Source: Pseudomonas migulae | GTDB lineage: Bacteria; Pseudomonadota; Gammaproteobacteria; Pseudomonadales; Pseudomonadaceae | Assembly: GCF_024169315.1 (NCBI RefSeq) | Contig: NZ_JALJWR010000001.1 | Location: forward strand, 641,501 to 705,500 | DNA: 64,000 nt | Direction of reading: 5' to 3' | Shown here: positions 44,847 through 53,606 of the stretch, piece by piece | How the letters are laid out: every line of letters begins with the position of its first letter | Position numbering within the stretch: the first letter of the stretch is position 1 | The notes under the pieces: generated by a model | What the model was told of the DNA's origin: nothing | Seen by the model: only the letters and a program-made list of their open reading frames with translations | The model's database searches: none | Translations under genes and position numbers: made by a program

Positions 44847-45661
44847 TCAGATAACCGGAGAAAGACCACCATCAATACGTAAATTGACGCCGGTAATGTA
44901 TCCGGCAACCGGACTTGCCAGAAACGCGACGGCGGCCGCGATCTCGTCGAGACGACCGACTCTGCCAAGAGGAACCTGAGCAAACATCGGCAGGACCGTG
45001 CGCTCGATTTCTTCCCATGGCGCGTCTTTGCTCGCCAAGCCATGCACCTCGGCGACCTCACGAAACCGAGCATCAAGTGTGGCACTGTGTATCGTGCCGG
45101 GAGAGATGGCGTTGACCGTTATCCCCTCTGCGGCTACAGCTTTTGCCATGGAAGCGGTCATTGCATTCATGGCGGCTTTGGCCGCGGAATAGTCAGGCGC
45201 AGAGGGTGGCGGCATCGTGGCGGCCAGACTGGAGATGTTGATGACTCGCCCCCATCGCGCTTCCTGCATCCTGGGCAGAAGGCGCGTGGTAACACGCAGG
45301 GCTGCGAGCACATTTCGATCGTAGGCAGCCGCCCAGGTCTCAGGCTGTGTGAGACTCCAGCTGTCTTTCGTCGTCCCTGAGCCGCCGGCATTATTGACCA
45401 CGATGTCGATAGGACCCGCAAGCGCTTCCGCGGTGTCGACAAGTTGCCGGACCTGGTCATCGTCCGTCAGATCACCAAGACCACAAAGGCACTGCCGCCC
45501 AGCATGATAATGTCTTTGGCCACCCGTTCTGCCTGAGCTTTATCGCGCCCGTGAACGACGACGACTGCGTTCTCAAAAGCGAGTTTTCGGGCGATCGCTT
45601 CGCCAATGCCTTTGCTGCTGCCGGTGACCAACGCAGTCTTACCGCTTAATTCCAAGTCCAT
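44847..45661 (-). pseudogene. short-chain dehydrogenase broken by a one-base frameshift
   Basis: The N-terminal part (45661-45467) has KTALVTGSSKGIGEAIARKL and runs out at TGA. The rest (from about 45480 to 44847) continues in another frame as GDLTDDDQVRQLVDTAEALA, then IVVNNAGGSG, Ser in INISSLAATM, YSAAK and VNLRIDGGLSPVI. Joining the frames needs one extra base near 45480-45486 (where the minus strand reads GTCTTGGTGATCTG), restoring a 270-residue classical SDR. It is therefore a recently disrupted gene or a sequencing deletion in a short G run. It is divergent from the HxlR regulator, its likely controller. Confidence 0.85.
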
Positions 45662-45709
45662 GTACCCAACCCCTGTTCAACTGTTGTCAACGTCGAAAGG
45701 TAAATAGAG

Positions 45710-46114
45710 ATGATGGATGAAACCAGTACGCACTTTTATGTGCCTATCAGTCAGGAACAACGTGAGATTTGTCTTGGGCCTGAGGGTTCGGCCTGGCACG
45801 TGGCTCGGGTGATCAAAATGATCCAGAGTCGATGGAAACTACCGATTCTGTTCAGGCTCTACGCCGACCCATCGATCCGCACGCTGCAATTGAAGCGCGA
45901 TCTGCCAGGCGTTTCCCAGAAGATGCTGACGGCCCATCTGCGCGAACTGGCCAGGGATGGCTTGATCGAGCGAGTCGACTTCGGTGAAAAACCTCTGCGT
46001 GTCGAGTATCAGATGTCGGAAATGGGGCGCCAGCTTCTTCCGGTTCTTATTGCGGCGCGCAGATTTTCGGCAAGCTATTTACCCGAGGCTGACGATTCAT
46101 CAAAGGACGCTTGA
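45710..46114 (+). CDS. HxlR-family transcriptional regulator
   Basis: The 134-residue protein has the HxlR winged helix: VIKMIQSRWKLPILFRLY, then LPGVSQKMLTAHLRELARDG and LIERVDFGEKPLRVEYQMSE. GATTCATCAAAGG-like acidic tail at the end. It starts 48 bases from the divergent broken SDR gene, the usual layout of HxlR regulators that sense reactive aldehydes or quinones and control a reductase. Confidence 0.9.
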   Translation: MMDETSTHFYVPISQEQREICLGPEGSAWHVARVIKMIQSRWKLPILFRLYADPSIRTLQLKRDLPGVSQKMLTAHLRELARDGLIERVDFGEKPLRVEYQMSEMGRQLLPVLIAARRFSASYLPEADDSSKDA

Positions 46115-46171
46115 ACCTTTCGGCTTTTTGGCGGGCTTGATTGAACCGGCAACTCAGCATCAAGCGATTAA

Positions 46172-46756
46172 TTATTCCTTGATAAGAAACCTGTCGATGA
46201 GCGGAAGCGTAATCACGCCAAACATCTGGGGATCGCCGTATGCACGAGCCGAGAGCATCGCGCCATGAACGGTCGCCATGAAAGCCTCTGCCTCGGCGCG
46301 AGCATCGCCGGACAACATGAAACTACCTTGCTGTGATCCCCGCTCAAGAACGGAAGTCAGCCAGGCGGAAAGCGCTCGAAAGTGGGTCCGCACTTCTATC
46401 ACCACCTCTTGCGGTAATACCGGGATCTGAGTCGCCAGTAATGCGCAGACGCAGTAGCCCTTTGTTGCATCGCCTATGCAGGATTGCCAATAACCCATAT
46501 AGGCGCGCAGTTGCTCTTCCGGGGCTGGACAGTGGCGTTCTATTTCGCCCATTCCTACTTCTGCTTCCTCTCGATACCGCATAACAAGCGTGCGTACAAG
46601 ATCCACCTTGGTAGGAAAGTGGTGGTGAATACTGGCTTTCCGAATACCCACAAACTCGGCTATATCCGCATAGCTGAAACCGTTGTACCCGCCGGCGATA
46701 ATAAGCGTGCGGGCACAGTTGAGAATTTCGTAAAAGGTGTTTGAGTAGTTAGTCAT
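46172..46756 (-). CDS. TetR-family transcriptional regulator
   Basis: The 194-residue regulator has an N-terminal helix-turn-helix (GFSYADIAEFVGIRKASIHH, then HFPTKVDLV) and a helical ligand domain with Cys residues (GYCVCALLATQIP). It starts at ATG 46756. CTACC-TTTT-GGTAG lies ten bases upstream and is a likely autoregulatory operator. It is convergent with HxlR. Confidence 0.92.
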   Translation of the reverse strand: MTNYSNTFYEILNCARTLIIAGGYNGFSYADIAEFVGIRKASIHHHFPTKVDLVRTLVMRYREEAEVGMGEIERHCPAPEEQLRAYMGYWQSCIGDATKGYCVCALLATQIPVLPQEVVIEVRTHFRALSAWLTSVLERGSQQGSFMLSGDARAEAEAFMATVHGAMLSARAYGDPQMFGVITLPLIDRFLIKE

Positions 46757-46765
46757 GGCCGGACG

Positions 46766-46779
46766 CTACCTTTTGGTAG
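46766..46779. promoter_or_regulatory. inverted repeat CTACC-TTTT-GGTAG upstream of the TetR gene
   Basis: Five-base perfect arms with a four-base spacer, placed just upstream of the ATG of the TetR gene. It shares CTAC-N6-GTAG with the site at 42645-42658, which makes it the best operator candidate for this regulator. Confidence 0.55.
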
Positions 46780-46915
46780 GCCACGAGTCAAGTATGCCAA
46801 TTTCGGTCAAATGGATGCGGACGGGACCGTTCATGGACCATCCGATTCAGCTTGGATCTGTTCCGGAAAACTGGCGTTTGATTCGTTTGATCAAGGCCGA
46901 CGCAGCGAGCTTCGC

Positions 46916-47533
46916 CTACTGGCACCGAAGGACTCTATAGATCTCGGAAACCACCTGCATCGTTGCGTCTTCGATCGTTCCTTCGTTACGGCATAAAACC
47001 CAGCCGTGATCTGCAATTGCTTGCTCGAACGCCTTTGTACAAGCGACATGTTCTTCCAGCTTATGGATCACAGTACTGCCTAGCCCACGCCCTCGTGCCG
47101 CAGCCCTTGCCCACGAAATATCAGGATCGGTGACAACCCCGACATGCAGGTCTGGCACTTGCACGTTTCGATCAATGTTCAACTGTAGAATCTCTGCAAA
47201 CGGGACTAACCGGCGAAACGCGGCATCAGACGGGTACCAGCGATCGATCAGGATGATGCTGTCTGGTGGCTGTTTAGTCAGCACGTGCCGGGAAATCCAG
47301 CTACGGCTATCAGCAAAGCGCTCGCAAACCCTCAGTTCCAGATCCCGGGTGGGATTTCGGACGAGCTTGTTAACGAGGGTCATTGTTTCACCCCGATAGG
47401 GATCGCTTTTCTTCTCGCAAAGCCGGATAACCTTTTTGTTGTCTGCCCGAAGTGCTTTCGTCACGGCTTCCAACAGTGTGGTTTTGCCGGCTCCCTTGGG
47501 CCCATCCAGAGTAACAAACAGCGGACGATTCAT
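46916..47533 (-). CDS. thymidylate-kinase-like P-loop kinase
   Basis: The 205-residue protein has LDGPKGAGKTTLLEAV (Walker A, residues 11-19), the DR motif of nucleoside-monophosphate kinases in IILIDRWYPSDAAFRR, and an Arg-rich lid in ARAAARGRGLGS. It resembles dTMP kinase, but housekeeping tmk lies elsewhere in Pseudomonas genomes and the second substrate motif is divergent, so the acceptor nucleotide or nucleoside is uncertain. No linked nucleotide gene. The ATG at 47533 is preceded by GAAG. Confidence 0.75.
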   Translation of the reverse strand: MNRPLFVTLDGPKGAGKTTLLEAVTKALRADNKKVIRLCEKKSDPYRGETMTLVNKLVRNPTRDLELRVCERFADSRSWISRHVLTKQPPDSIILIDRWYPSDAAFRRLVPFAEILQLNIDRNVQVPDLHVGVVTDPDISWARAAARGRGLGSTVIHKLEEHVACTKAFEQAIADHGWVLCRNEGTIEDATMQVVSEIYRVLRCQ

Positions 47534-47815
47534 TCTTCACATAACGATTGAGATACGGTTGTTTTGCCCGGTTCGTTCGCTGGGACCGCTTGGCGCGACT
47601 ACGCGAATCGAGTGGAGGGATCTTTTGAACAGACACCGATGAACACTCTAACTTGGTTTCTGGCTAAAGGGTCTCAAAATCCAGGGTTAGGCCCGCAAGC
47701 TGACTAGATCGCGGTGGTGGGTGCGAACGGCTTGAATCGAATGCACCCTCCATTTAGCCCAAGGACCTATCGCTCACAACATGAGCACCTGGCAAATCTT
47801 GTCATTGAAAACTCC

Positions 47816-48796
47816 CTATACGACTTTCAGATGCGCATAGCTATCAACGAAACGCTTAAATTTGTGTTTGCCGCAAGTGTACGCTTCATACTTCGCGGGC
47901 AAGGCCTCACTTACGCAAGTTGGCACAGGCTCAACAACCGCATCGAAATCCAAATCAATAAAGAAAGGTATTGAATAGCGCTCTAGACCGCTAGTATTTA
48001 TGACGCGATGCATTGTCGAGGTGTAGCGATCGTTGGTGAGTGTTTGAACCAGATCACCAATATTGACGATAAAAGTACCTTCAACGGGTGGGGCAGTAAC
48101 CCACTCCCCTGCACGGTTCCTGACTTGCAAACCACCAACTGCGTCTTGAGACAGGACGGTCAGGAAACCGTAGTCCGTGTGTGCCCCGATACCAATCTCT
48201 TCCTGGGAAACCCTTCCGATCTGGGGCGGATAGTGCAAAATTCGCTGAATAGTGATGGGCTTGCGTTGAAGATGTTCAAAGTAATCTTGTGGCAACCCCA
48301 AACTCAGCGCTATCCCGCCGATGAGTTTTCTCGCGAGGGCCAATACAGCGGAGTGATACGCTTCGGCAACCTTCTCGAATTGCGGCAGTGCAGACGGCAT
48401 TTGATTAGGGCCAAAAAATGGAGAGACCTCATCGTAATGAGCTCCGCAATCAAAGCACTCTTTGAAATCGCGGGTATTGGCTGGATCGACGTTCTCCGCG
48501 TACATCGGTATATAACCACGTAGCGTAAGTCCGGAATTTACGACATTGAGCTTGTTTTTCTCCTCATACGGAAGTTCGAAAAACCTTTTGGTCAGCGTGT
48601 ACATCTCATCTATCAGCTGCTGGTCAATGCCATGGTTTTTTATATAAAAAAACCCCACCTTTTCGCATGCATCACCTATTTGGCTTGCCACCTTCAGCGG
48701 ATTTTCGCCGTGTATGAGCGACGATATATCTATGACTGGAATTTCAGTAAAAGCTGTTTGTTTGCTAGCCAGGCGAATATCAAAGAACTCTGTCAC
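47816..48796 (-). CDS. 2-oxoglutarate/Fe(II)-dependent dioxygenase, isopenicillin-N-synthase family
   Basis: The 326-residue protein has the DIOX_N start IPVIDISSLI, GFFYIKNHGI, the iron pair in GIGAHTDYGFLTVL, the distal His in STMHRVINTSG and the 2-oxoglutarate Arg in ERYSIPFFID. GTG 48796 is chosen as start because GGGGAG lies five to six bases before it; TTG 48814 is before that site. Members hydroxylate or desaturate small molecules. It lies divergent to the N-methylproline-demethylase-like gene and may modify the same compound (inference). Codon use is somewhat A+T-richer than neighbours. Confidence 0.88.
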   Translation of the reverse strand: MTEFFDIRLASKQTAFTEIPVIDISSLIHGENPLKVASQIGDACEKVGFFYIKNHGIDQQLIDEMYTLTKRFFELPYEEKNKLNVVNSGLTLRGYIPMYAENVDPANTRDFKECFDCGAHYDEVSPFFGPNQMPSALPQFEKVAEAYHSAVLALARKLIGGIALSLGLPQDYFEHLQRKPITIQRILHYPPQIGRVSQEEIGIGAHTDYGFLTVLSQDAVGGLQVRNRAGEWVTAPPVEGTFIVNIGDLVQTLTNDRYTSTMHRVINTSGLERYSIPFFIDLDFDAVVEPVPTCVSEALPAKYEAYTCGKHKFKRFVDSYAHLKVV

Positions 48797-48870
48797 GTGT
48801 GCTCCCCTTTCCAAACAAGTCTGTCTTGGTTTTGACGGATGTTAAGCCTGGATTTTTTGGCACGCAAGCA

Positions 48871-48914
48871 AAATGTACACCTGTGTCATCAATCGTTGAC
48901 ACAGGTGTACATTT
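48871..48914. promoter_or_regulatory. perfect 18-base inverted repeat with 8-base spacer in a divergent promoter region
   Basis: The left arm 48871-48888 begins AAATGTACACCTG and the right arm 48897-48914 is its exact reverse complement. Each arm is itself a near-palindrome (TGTACAC-CT-GTGTCA), so it may be two operator copies. It lies 54 bases before the demethylase-like gene and 75 bases from the divergent dioxygenase gene. GTACA elements recur upstream of the TetR gene at 51824-52531, making that TetR the likely binder. Confidence 0.65.
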
Positions 48915-48967
48915 GTCCTAATTTCAAGTGGCCGAGCCTGATGAAGCCCACTTTGGAGCGCACCACG

Positions 48968-51004
48968 ATGTCCAGCGATCCCTTGCTGCAACCCTATAAA
49001 ATCAAGAATCTGACCCTCAGAAACCGGATCATGACCACCTCCCATGAACCGGCCTACCCTGTGGACGGCATGCCCAAGGATCTCTATCGCGCCTACCACG
49101 TGGAGCGCGCCAAGGCCGGTGTCGCCCTGACCATGACTGCCGGTTCCGCTGCCGTATCCCGAGACAGCCCGCCGGTGTTCAACAATGTGCTCGCCTACAA
49201 GGACGAAGTCGTCGGATGGTTGAAGGATCTGACCGATGAATGCCACGAACATGGCGCGGCTGTGATGATCCAGTTGACTCACCTGGGCCGTCGCACCCGC
49301 TGGGACAAGGCCGACTGGTTACCGGTGGTGTCGCCGTCACACCGTCGCGAGGCTTCACACCGCTCCTTCCCGAAGAAAATGGAGGAATGGGACATCGAGC
49401 GGATCATCAAGGACTATGTGGACGCTGCGGAACGCATGAAGGCCGCAGGTCTCGATGGCCTGGAGCTTCAGGCATACGGGCATTTGATGGACCAGTTCTG
49501 GTCACCGTTGACCAATGACCTCGACGGCCCTTACGGCGGGTCGCTGGAAAACCGCATGCGCTTTACCTTCGACGTCTTGCGTGGCATCCGCCAGCGAGTA
49601 GGCGAAGATTTTCTGCTGGGCGTTCGCTACACCGGTGATGAAGAATTGCCCGGTGGCTTTACTGCCAGCGAGGGCATGCAGGTTTCTCACATGCTCAAGG
49701 ACAGCGGACTGGTCGACTTCCTGAACGTCGTGCGTGGTCACATCGATACGGACGCAGGGCTGACCGATGTCATCCCGATTCAGGGTATGCGCAACTCGCC
49801 CCATCTCGACTTCGCTGGTGAGATCCGCTCGTCGACAGGCTTTCCGACCTTCCACGCGGCGAAGATTCCCGATGTCGCCACCGCGCGCTACGCGATTGCC
49901 TCGGGCAAAGTGGACATGGTGGGCATGACCCGCGCGCACATGACCGATCCGCACATCGTGCGCAAAATCATCGAGAAGCGCGAAGAAGACATTCGCCCGT
50001 GCGTGGGCGCCAACTACTGTCTGGATCGCATCTACCAGGGCGGCGCGGCCTACTGCATCCACAACGCAGCGACGGGGCGGGAAACCACCATGCCTCACGA
50101 CATTCCCAAAGCCGCGGTCAAGCGCAAGGTGCTGGTGGTCGGTACCGGCCCTGCCGGGCTGGAAGCGGCGCGGGTAGCCGGTGAGCGCGGCCATGATGTG
50201 ACAGTGCTTGAGGCGGCTGACCAACCTGGCGGGCAGATTCGTCTGACTGCATTGAGCGAGCGTCGTCGCGAGATGATCAGCATCATTGATTGGCGCATGG
50301 CGCAATGCGAGCGGCTGGGGGTGAAGTTTCACTTCAACACCTGGGCCGAAGCCGACACCGTGCAAGCCTTCGAGCCTGACGTGGTCATCGTTGCGACCGG
50401 CGGCCTGCCTGATACCGAGGTGCTCCGCGAAGGCAACGAACTCGTGGTTTCAACCTGGGACATCATTTCCGGCGACATCAAGCCCGGCCGCAACGTACTG
50501 ATCTTCGACGATGCGGGGGATCATGCTGCTCTGCAAGCTGCCGAGGTCATCGCGCAAAGCGGTGCGAGAGTCGAAATCGTCACCCCTGACCGCTCGTTTG
50601 CACCTGAAGTCATGGCCATGAACCTGGTGCCCTACATGCGCAGCCTTCAGGACCTGGACGTCACCTTCACCGTCACCTATCGGGTCGATACAGTGGAAAA
50701 ACGTGATGGCGGGCTCGTTGCAACCTTTGGCAGCGATTACGGCAAGGTTCACAAGCAGCGAGTGGTCGATCAGGTGGTCGTCAACCACGGCACCCTTCCT
50801 CTGGACGACTTGTACTTCGAGCTGCGTCCTCTCTCCACCAATGGCGGTGCGGTAGAGCAGCACGACCTGATCGCCGGCACGGCACAGAACATCGTCACCC
50901 ATCCCGAAGGACGCTTCCAGCTGTTCCGGATCGGCGACGCCGTGTCTGCTCGCAACACCCACGCGGCCATCTACGACGCTTTGCGCCTGATGAAAGACAT
51001 CTGA
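48968..51004 (+). CDS. N-methylproline demethylase-like FMN/FAD oxidoreductase
   Basis: The 678-residue protein has an old-yellow-enzyme FMN barrel (about 1-350, LLQPYKIKNLTLRNRIMTTS; QLTHLGRRTRW) and an NAD(P)/FAD-binding half from about residue 380 (LVVGTGPAGLEAARVAGERG), the layout of dimethylamine dehydrogenase and 2,4-dienoyl-CoA reductase. The iron-sulfur region reads CVGANYC then, after 11 residues, C in YCIHN, lacking the second Cys of CxxCxxxC; I recall this form from N-methylproline demethylases of stachydrine/hydroxyproline-betaine pathways. GGAG sits nine bases before ATG 48968. It would remove the last N-methyl group after the Rieske enzyme acts. Confidence 0.85.
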   Translation: MSSDPLLQPYKIKNLTLRNRIMTTSHEPAYPVDGMPKDLYRAYHVERAKAGVALTMTAGSAAVSRDSPPVFNNVLAYKDEVVGWLKDLTDECHEHGAAVMIQLTHLGRRTRWDKADWLPVVSPSHRREASHRSFPKKMEEWDIERIIKDYVDAAERMKAAGLDGLELQAYGHLMDQFWSPLTNDLDGPYGGSLENRMRFTFDVLRGIRQRVGEDFLLGVRYTGDEELPGGFTASEGMQVSHMLKDSGLVDFLNVVRGHIDTDAGLTDVIPIQGMRNSPHLDFAGEIRSSTGFPTFHAAKIPDVATARYAIASGKVDMVGMTRAHMTDPHIVRKIIEKREEDIRPCVGANYCLDRIYQGGAAYCIHNAATGRETTMPHDIPKAAVKRKVLVVGTGPAGLEAARVAGERGHDVTVLEAADQPGGQIRLTALSERRREMISIIDWRMAQCERLGVKFHFNTWAEADTVQAFEPDVVIVATGGLPDTEVLREGNELVVSTWDIISGDIKPGRNVLIFDDAGDHAALQAAEVIAQSGARVEIVTPDRSFAPEVMAMNLVPYMRSLQDLDVTFTVTYRVDTVEKRDGGLVATFGSDYGKVHKQRVVDQVVVNHGTLPLDDLYFELRPLSTNGGAVEQHDLIAGTAQNIVTHPEGRFQLFRIGDAVSARNTHAAIYDALRLMKDI

Positions 51005-51014
51005 ACCCAAAAGC

Positions 51015-51036
51015 GAAGGCCCTTCAACGGGCCTTC
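51015..51036. terminator. GAAGGCCC hairpin, bidirectional terminator
   Basis: GAAGGCCC-TTCAAC-GGGCCTTC forms a perfect eight-pair stem between the stops at 51004 (+) and 51058 (-). On the minus strand it is followed by GCTTTTG, a short U-run. Confidence 0.7.
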
Positions 51037-51057
51037 ACTGCATGTCCCCTGCCCTGG

Positions 51058-51834
51058 CTACATTCCCCGCCGCGCAACCTCAGCGCCTGCCTTTATTGCC
51101 CGCCCGACAATGGACTCGATGTTCTGATCGGCCATCGACTGCAGCGCTGCCGCCGTCACGCCACGGTAAGCCATCAACGATTCAATCATTTGCCGCGGAT
51201 CGCGGTTGGCAAGCATCTGGCCGCCCCCCACCACGACGCCTTGTGCAGCGCGTTGTGCGATAGCAAGAGGAATTCCGGCAGCCACCGCCTGATTAGTCAG
51301 TGCCAATTGCAGCATTGCCGGAAAGGCCGGGCCAGTCCCGGATAACGCGCTGAGATAATCAATGCAGTCTTCATCAGGCACTTCATCCGCCGAACCTACG
51401 CACTCGAACAGTCGCTGCACCCACTGGCGGTCACGTTCAACAAGGTTTCCGACACAGTACCAAGGTGTGAACGACTGCCTGATTTCCACGGCCGCATTCG
51501 GCATGGCCCGCACTATTACATCCGCACCGGTGGCCGCGCTGATGGCTGCCGCCGGAACGCCGGCCATCAAAGAAATCACTGGCTTGCCGCGAGCATTGAT
51601 CTGCAGTTCACGAAACTGCTCCGGCCGGATGGACAGCACGACAATATCGCTGAGGTCCACCAACTGCTGGTTGTCGGCGAGCAACTTCACACCTGGCTCG
51701 AAGGTACTGACGCCGGAGCGGTTCGAGATCAACAAATGGCCGGGCTCGATGAAACCGCTTTCAAGGAGCGCCTCGGCAATTGCACGCCCCAACCAGCCGG
51801 TGCCACCAATGACGCCCAGCGTTCTATTCGCCAT
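51058..51834 (-). CDS. pyrroline-5-carboxylate reductase-like protein
   Basis: The protein of 258 residues has the ProC Rossmann motif TLGVIGGTGWLGRAIAEALL, VVLSIRPEQFRELQIN, IVRAMPNAAVEIRQ-like strand (VIVRAMPNAAVEI) and LSGTGPAFPAMLQLA with the conserved SGxGPA loop. ProC proteins reduce pyrroline carboxylates to proline. As a second ProC beside demethylase genes it may act on an imino acid from the betaine pathway. Its start overlaps the end of the TetR gene by 11 bases, so the two are co-transcribed. Confidence 0.88.
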   Translation of the reverse strand: MANRTLGVIGGTGWLGRAIAEALLESGFIEPGHLLISNRSGVSTFEPGVKLLADNQQLVDLSDIVVLSIRPEQFRELQINARGKPVISLMAGVPAAAISAATGADVIVRAMPNAAVEIRQSFTPWYCVGNLVERDRQWVQRLFECVGSADEVPDEDCIDYLSALSGTGPAFPAMLQLALTNQAVAAGIPLAIAQRAAQGVVVGGGQMLANRDPRQMIESLMAYRGVTAAALQSMADQNIESIVGRAIKAGAEVARRGM

Positions 51835-52531
51835 CGGCAGTGGACTCCTCGAATGTTTCGACCAAGGGGACGAAAACGCCGGGCTCTTTTTCTGCGTAGC
51901 CAAACTTTCCATAAAAGCGGTCCAGCTCGCGCCGCTTCGGAACTTTGCCGGTAAACACGCTCACGTACTGAGGAATCCGTCGAAATCGAATGACGATATC
52001 TTCATTGGTTTTCATGGAGATGTAGCCGATCTGCGTGAGGTAGATCGTCCTGGCCCGAACATCGGCCCCCTCGCCGTCGTAGCCAAACCGTCGGAACATC
52101 GCGGCCAGGGCATTCATTCGTGCCTCATCGGCCAGAGCGATTTCAGCTTTGACTTCGTCCGATTGCAGCGCCCAACTGCGCACTGCAAATTCGAACTGTG
52201 AATCGAACAGCTCGGGGTTCACCCAGCACTCGAAGACGTTGAGAATCGCTTCGGAAATACTTTCCGCATAACTCTCACATTGGCTGACCATACCGCCAGT
52301 GTTCTTGTCCCGCCATCGAGCGAGGAGCGCCGCGAGCAGCTGTTCCCGATCTTCATAGAACCAATAGAAGCTGGTGCGAGACAAATTCAAGCGTTTGGCC
52401 AGCGGCATTACCCGCACAGCATCCACACCCGACTCTTTAAGGGCATCGTAGGCTGCGTCCAGCCAACCATCGACGGAGCCTCGCCAGCCTGCATCCTGCG
52501 CTTTGGTTTTCGCCCTTCCTGTCTGTGACAT
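51824..52531 (-). CDS. TetR-family transcriptional regulator
   Basis: The 235-residue regulator has the helix-turn-helix VMPLAKRLNLSRTSFYWFYE and then DREQLLAALLARW, and a long helical ligand domain. It is transcribed with the ProC-like gene (11-base overlap). The GTACA-rich region directly upstream (52567-52616) and the inverted repeat at 48871-48914 share TGTACA half-sites and are likely operators, which would place the demethylase-like gene, the dioxygenase gene and itself under one control. Confidence 0.9.
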   Translation of the reverse strand: MSQTGRAKTKAQDAGWRGSVDGWLDAAYDALKESGVDAVRVMPLAKRLNLSRTSFYWFYEDREQLLAALLARWRDKNTGGMVSQCESYAESISEAILNVFECWVNPELFDSQFEFAVRSWALQSDEVKAEIALADEARMNALAAMFRRFGYDGEGADVRARTIYLTQIGYISMKTNEDIVIRFRRIPQYVSVFTGKVPKRRELDRFYGKFGYAEKEPGVFVPLVETFEESTADGE

Positions 52532-52566
52532 TCAGGTTGCACCTTTAATTAAAAATTCAGCCCCAC

Positions 52567-52616
52567 TGTACACTCCCCAGGCCGGTGGCGTACACGGCAT
52601 GTACAGCGGCGTACAT
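52567..52616. promoter_or_regulatory. cluster of GTACA half-sites upstream of the TetR gene
   Basis: TGTACA-type half-sites occur at 52567, 52590-52604 (GTACA-CGGCA-TGTAC, perfect arms), 52600 and 52611. The GTACAC/TGTAC core is shared with the inverted repeat at 48871-48914. Probably autoregulatory sites. Confidence 0.5.
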
Positions 52617-52772
52617 TTTTTAGACACTGATCCGCATTCGATCTCACAACGAACTGCCACACTGGATACCGCCCGAGCCGGGCGACTGGTAACTTATGAT
52701 CGGCGCTGTCGATTCCATCTTTCAGATAACAAAAGGTTATCTTTGCCCCTATAAAAAAGTTGCTAGACGATG

Positions 52773-52800
52773 AGAACCAATAAAACCAAATAATGGTTCT
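52773..52800. promoter_or_regulatory. AGAACCA/TGGTTCT inverted repeat before an SDR gene
   Basis: Seven-base perfect arms separated by 14 A+T-rich bases, 28 bases before the ATG at 52828. It could be an operator or a weak leader hairpin. Confidence 0.3.
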
Positions 52801-52827
52801 ACCAAAAAACAATAATAGGTAGGTGCC

Positions 52828-53595
52828 ATGAAGTTTAATAATAAAGTGGTGATCATCACCGGCGCTGCCGGGGGCGTCGGACAGGCGTTAGCATTACTGT
52901 TCGCCCGAGAAGGCGCAAAGCTTGTTTTGTCTGATCTTGATGAAGCTGGTTGCAAATCAATTTCCGCCAAAGTTCGTGAACTTGGCGCCGAAGTGCACTA
53001 CGTGGCAGGCGATTTACGCCGAAAAGAATATTGCGAAGCGATTGTCCAGACTGCCGTCGATGTTTTTTCGGGAATCGACATCGTATTGAACAATGCGGGC
53101 ATCATTCCCCGCGGCACGATTGAGGAAACCACTGACGACATGTGGTTTGACGCCATGGGCGTAAACCTGAATGCGGTGTTCTTCATCTGCCGTGCCGCGA
53201 TACCGCACATGAAAAATCGCCCGGGCGCCGCCATCGTCAACACATCATCTGTGTGGGGTATCTATCCCGGCCCCGCCCACGTGGCGTATTGCACAAGCAA
53301 AGGGGCCGTCGCGGCGTTAACCGAGAATCTGGGCCGCGATTGCGCCCCTTTGGGCATCCGTGTCAACGCCGTGTGCCCGCACGAAATCAATACCCCGATG
53401 ATACGCAGCGGCTTTGAGCGTCGAGGCCTGGATCCGGATAAAGCCGTGCAGGAACTGAACAAGAGCGTGCCATTGGGCCGTATCGCCGAGCCTGAAGACA
53501 TTGCGGATGTCATCGCATTTCTGGCGTCCGACGAGGCCAGGTACATCGCCGGTGAAACGGTAGAAGTCACAGGCGCCAAGCCGGTATCCGGCTAA
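52828..53595 (+). CDS. short-chain dehydrogenase/reductase
   Basis: The 255-residue SDR has VVIITGAAGGVGQALALLFA for the cofactor, VLNNAGIIPRG, catalytic Ser in NTSSVWGIYPG and YCTSK, and ends ARYIAGETVEVTGAKPVSG. The first half of the gene is richer in A+T than the second. It starts a two-gene plus-strand operon with another SDR 11 bases downstream. Oxidation or reduction of a hydroxylated pathway intermediate is the family expectation. Confidence 0.92.
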   Translation: MKFNNKVVIITGAAGGVGQALALLFAREGAKLVLSDLDEAGCKSISAKVRELGAEVHYVAGDLRRKEYCEAIVQTAVDVFSGIDIVLNNAGIIPRGTIEETTDDMWFDAMGVNLNAVFFICRAAIPHMKNRPGAAIVNTSSVWGIYPGPAHVAYCTSKGAVAALTENLGRDCAPLGIRVNAVCPHEINTPMIRSGFERRGLDPDKAVQELNKSVPLGRIAEPEDIADVIAFLASDEARYIAGETVEVTGAKPVSG

Positions 53596-53606
53596 GGAGA
53601 GTAGCG

